A DNA stretch of 13,920 bases from Candidatus Komeilibacteria bacterium RIFCSPLOWO2_02_FULL_48_11 (GTDB taxonomy: Bacteria > Patescibacteriota > Patescibacteriia > UBA2169): NCBI GenBank assembly GCA_001818435.1, contig MHKO01000044.1:21128-35047 (forward strand), read 5' to 3'. The notes under the pieces are model-generated. The model saw nothing but the letters and a program-made list of their open reading frames with translations. It had not been told where the DNA came from and made no database searches. The position numbers and the translations under genes were made by a program. Positions 12,264 to 13,920 of the stretch are shown in pieces (the stretch's first letter is position 1; every line of letters starts with the position of its first letter).

Positions 12264-12301
12264 TTGGCTTTAATTATACACCATTGTATGATAGTATCAT
12301 A
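12264..12301 (+). promoter_or_regulatory. hpf promoter with palindrome over the -10
   Basis: TTGGCT (12264-12269), a 17-base spacer and TATGAT (12287-12292). The -10 is the left arm of the perfect palindrome TATGATA-G-TATCATA (12287-12301). The predicted start near 12299 leaves about 7 bases before the ATG at 12306. Confidence 0.6.
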
Positions 12302-12305
12302 GCAT

Positions 12306-12626
12306 ATGAAAATACAATTTTACGCAAAAAACATTGAACTTACTCCTGGCCTCAAGCAGGTGTTTGAGGAAAAATTGGAGCACTTAAAGAAATATAAAGG
12401 CAAGCTGAAACTGCTGGACGTGCGGGTGGATTTGTCCCGCGATAATCATCATCGCAAAGGCGACGTATTTAGAGTGGAAGTGAACGTGGATTTGCCCGGC
12501 CAAGTTCTGCGGGTGGTGGAAACCGGAGCTGATATGATTTCAACTCTGGACGTGGCGGCGAGAAAATTAGAGAGGCAAGCACGGGACGTAAAAGAAAGAT
12601 TAGTAGGTCAAAGTAAGCAGAGATAG
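12306..12626 (+). CDS. hpf: Ribosome hibernation promoting factor, short form (HPF/RaiA)
   Basis: A 106-residue basic protein of the HPF/RaiA (sigma-54 modulation) family, which binds the 30S decoding site and stabilises idle ribosomes. The family layout is visible: beta strand MKIQFYAKNIELTPGLKQVF, helix EEKLEHLKKYKGKL, strands DVRVDLSRDNH and VFRVEVNVDLPGQVLRV, then helix ISTLDVAARKLERQARDVKE. It lacks the C-terminal dimerisation domain of long HPF, so it should act like the short forms. The gene lies directly before secA, an order also common in Firmicutes. Predicted control is by the palindrome over its -10. The next gene is separated by an A/T-rich palindromic region. Confidence 0.9.
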   Translation: MKIQFYAKNIELTPGLKQVFEEKLEHLKKYKGKLKLLDVRVDLSRDNHHRKGDVFRVEVNVDLPGQVLRVVETGADMISTLDVAARKLERQARDVKERLVGQSKQR

Positions 12627-12628
12627 AA

Positions 12629-12753
12629 ATTAGTTGTTGGAAATTGGTAGTTGGTAATGGAAATTAGAAATTGGATATTGGTTACTAGGCTAATTTCCAA
12701 TCTCCAATTTCCGAACCAATTTCTAATAACCAACAACCAATTTCCATTTTTTT
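12629..12753. repeat. A/T-rich nested palindrome between hpf and secA
   Basis: The left part (12639-12674; GGAAATTGGTAGTTGG, then AGAAATTGG) is largely complementary to the right part (12716-12745; CCAATTTCTAAT, then AACCAACAACCAATTTCC). Additional GGAAATT/AATTTCC units allow several alternative folds. T7 (12747-12753) follows, directly against the secA ATG. It may terminate hpf transcripts or attenuate secA. Confidence 0.65.
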
Positions 12754-13920
12754 ATGTCATTCCTAACCAAATTATTCGGCGATACCAACGAGCGCTATAT
12801 CCGCAAGAAACTGCGGCCAGTTGTTGAGCAAATAAACGCGCTGGAGAGTGAATTTCAAAAAAAGTCTGACGATGAATTGCGCGCTGTTACTCAAGAGCTG
12901 AAAGCCGAGCTAGCAGGCGGTAAAACCCTGGACAATATTTTACCGCGCGCGTTCGCGGTGGTGCGCGAGGCGGCCAAGCGGACCATTGGCCAGCGGCATT
13001 TTGATTCCCAGCTCATTGGCGGCCTGGTTCTGCACCATGGCCAAATCGCCGAGATGCGCACTGGCGAAGGCAAAACTTTAACCGCCACGCTCGCGATTTA
13101 TCTTAACGCGCTCTCCGGAGCCGGCAGCCACGTGGTTACTGTCAATGATTATCTGGCCAGGCGCGATACTGTCTGGATGGGCAAGATTTATAATTTCCTC
13201 GGCCTCTCAATCGGCTGTATCCAGCACGAGAAGTCTTATTTATACGACCCTGGGGTCAAGGCGACTGCGGAGGAAGAGACCACCCCCAGCCCCTCCTCGG
13301 TAGAGGAGGGGAGGCTTGTCGTCAAAATAGATTACGACCATTTGCGGCCGGTGGAGCGCAAAGAAGCCTATGCGGCTGACATTACCTATGGCACGAACAA
13401 TGAATTTGGTTTTGATTATTTGCGCGACAATATGGCTCCTGGGGAGGATTATCTTGTTCAGCGTGAATTAAATTTCGCCATTGTGGATGAGGTGGACAGC
13501 ATTTTGATTGATGAGGCGCGCACCCCGCTTATTATCTCCGGGGCCGATGACCGGCCCACTGACATGTATTTTAAGTTTGCCGAACTGGTTAAACGCCTTA
13601 AAGAGAACGAAGATTATAATGTTGACGAAAAGTTGCGCAGCGCCATTCTCACCGAAGCCGGCATCAAAAAAATGGAAAACTGGCTGGGCCTGGCTAACAT
13701 TTATACCGAGGGCGGATTGGAAACCGTGCACCACATTGAGCAGGCCTTGAAAGCCCATACGCTTTTTAAGCTGGACCGCGATTACGTGGTGCGCGACGGG
13801 GAAGTGATAATTGTGGACGAGTTCACGGGCCGGATGATGCTGGGCCGCCGCTACAGCGAGGGTTTGCACCAGGCCATTGAAGCCAAAGAAGGCGTGGAAG
13901 TTAAAAAAGAAAGCCGCACT
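12754..13920 (+). CDS. secA: Preprotein translocase ATPase SecA, 5' part
   Basis: The first 389 codons of SecA, the motor that pushes unfolded preproteins through SecYEG; the frame runs off the window. NBD1 is clear: GQIAEMRTGEGKTLTATL (Walker A, GEGKT at 104-108), TVNDYLARRD (130-138), AYAADITYGTNNEFGFDYLR and FAIVDEVDSILIDEARTPLI (Walker B, DEVD at 245-248). The preprotein crosslinking domain begins after ISGADD, and VIIVDEFTGRMM marks its end. Between SYLYDP and LRPVERKEAY lies a variable loop that contains a palindromic insert (about residues 176-189). The start ATG directly follows a T7 run with no Shine-Dalgarno; the N terminus MSFLTKLFGDTNERYIRKKL fits the family. Confidence 0.95.
   Translation, partial: MSFLTKLFGDTNERYIRKKLRPVVEQINALESEFQKKSDDELRAVTQELKAELAGGKTLDNILPRAFAVVREAAKRTIGQRHFDSQLIGGLVLHHGQIAEMRTGEGKTLTATLAIYLNALSGAGSHVVTVNDYLARRDTVWMGKIYNFLGLSIGCIQHEKSYLYDPGVKATAEEETTPSPSSVEEGRLVVKIDYDHLRPVERKEAYAADITYGTNNEFGFDYLRDNMAPGEDYLVQRELNFAIVDEVDSILIDEARTPLIISGADDRPTDMYFKFAELVKRLKENEDYNVDEKLRSAILTEAGIKKMENWLGLANIYTEGGLETVHHIEQALKAHTLFKLDRDYVVRDGEVIIVDEFTGRMMLGRRYSEGLHQAIEAKEGVEVKKESRT
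13288..13316. repeat. In-frame palindromic insert inside secA
   Basis: A hairpin with arms CCCCTCCTC (13290-13298) and GAGGAGGGG (13303-13311), loop GGTA, extended by AG/CT with one bulged A. It is read as SPSSVEEGRL in the SecA frame. The surrounding text ACCACCCCCAGCCCC...GGCTTGTCGTC resembles another dispersed bacterial repeat (from memory). Confidence 0.75.

Noticed and set aside
1..13920. CRISPR array, prophage or transposase gene
   Set aside because: No regularly spaced direct repeats, no capsid, integrase or transposase motifs in any frame read.

Overview
The window looks like chromosomal DNA of a Candidate Phyla Radiation (Patescibacteria, probably Parcubacteria-type) bacterium. The pointers are a sigma-like protein with HARE winged helices, a membrane protein of a CPR-typical family next to a conjugation-type ATPase with a CxxC-x17-CxxC zinc ribbon, an alanyl-tRNA synthetase that stops at the end of the editing domain, and a very short HPF. 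TGA is used as a stop (ends of the genes at 730 and, on the minus strand, at 6202), so the UGA-Gly code of Gracilibacteria/SR1 is unlikely. No taxonomic search was possible.

Layout. 1-642: 3' end of a HARE-domain regulator. 730-4249: a likely operon of a two-TM membrane protein, a 69-residue membrane peptide and a P-loop ATPase. 4342-5055: LOG-family nucleotide phosphoribohydrolase. 5344-5586: single-cluster ferredoxin. 5588-6057: a decayed zone with an HD-hydrolase start fragment and, on the minus strand, an antitoxin-like gene with a half-length RelE-like toxin. 6202-6558 (minus): stand-alone mannose-6-phosphate isomerase-type cupin. 6627-6821: a promoter, nested stems and an intrinsic terminator, placed upstream of a divergent SAM hydrolase/DUF62-like gene (6890-7732). 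7833-8987: mnmA. 9255-11096: mini-alaS. 11193-12169 (minus): a two-gene cassette of unknown function with its own promoter and terminator. 12306-12626: hpf. 12754 to the end: secA (5' part). No tRNA, rRNA, CRISPR array or transposase gene was seen.

The most striking content is a set of repeats. Two ~222-bp elements (5073-5295 and 8988-9209) are inverted copies with terminal inverted repeats and a 44-nt central palindrome. Smaller elements with the same GTCATYCYGAG ends lie at 4262-4331 and, in frame, inside mnmA (exactly 25 codons). Matching 22-bp perfect palindromes sit in the same reading phase inside mnmA and alaS, and another palindromic insert is inside secA. Thus three conserved housekeeping genes carry in-frame repeat-derived peptides, comparable in principle to Rickettsia palindromic elements. 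Repeat ends also create misleading upstream start codons for three genes.

The genes do not form one pathway. Core functions (translation, tRNA modification, secretion) are interleaved with accessory units. Several core genes have predicted promoters so close to the start codon that their mRNAs would be nearly leaderless, whereas three accessory genes have strong Shine-Dalgarno sequences. This suggests two styles of translation initiation or different origins.
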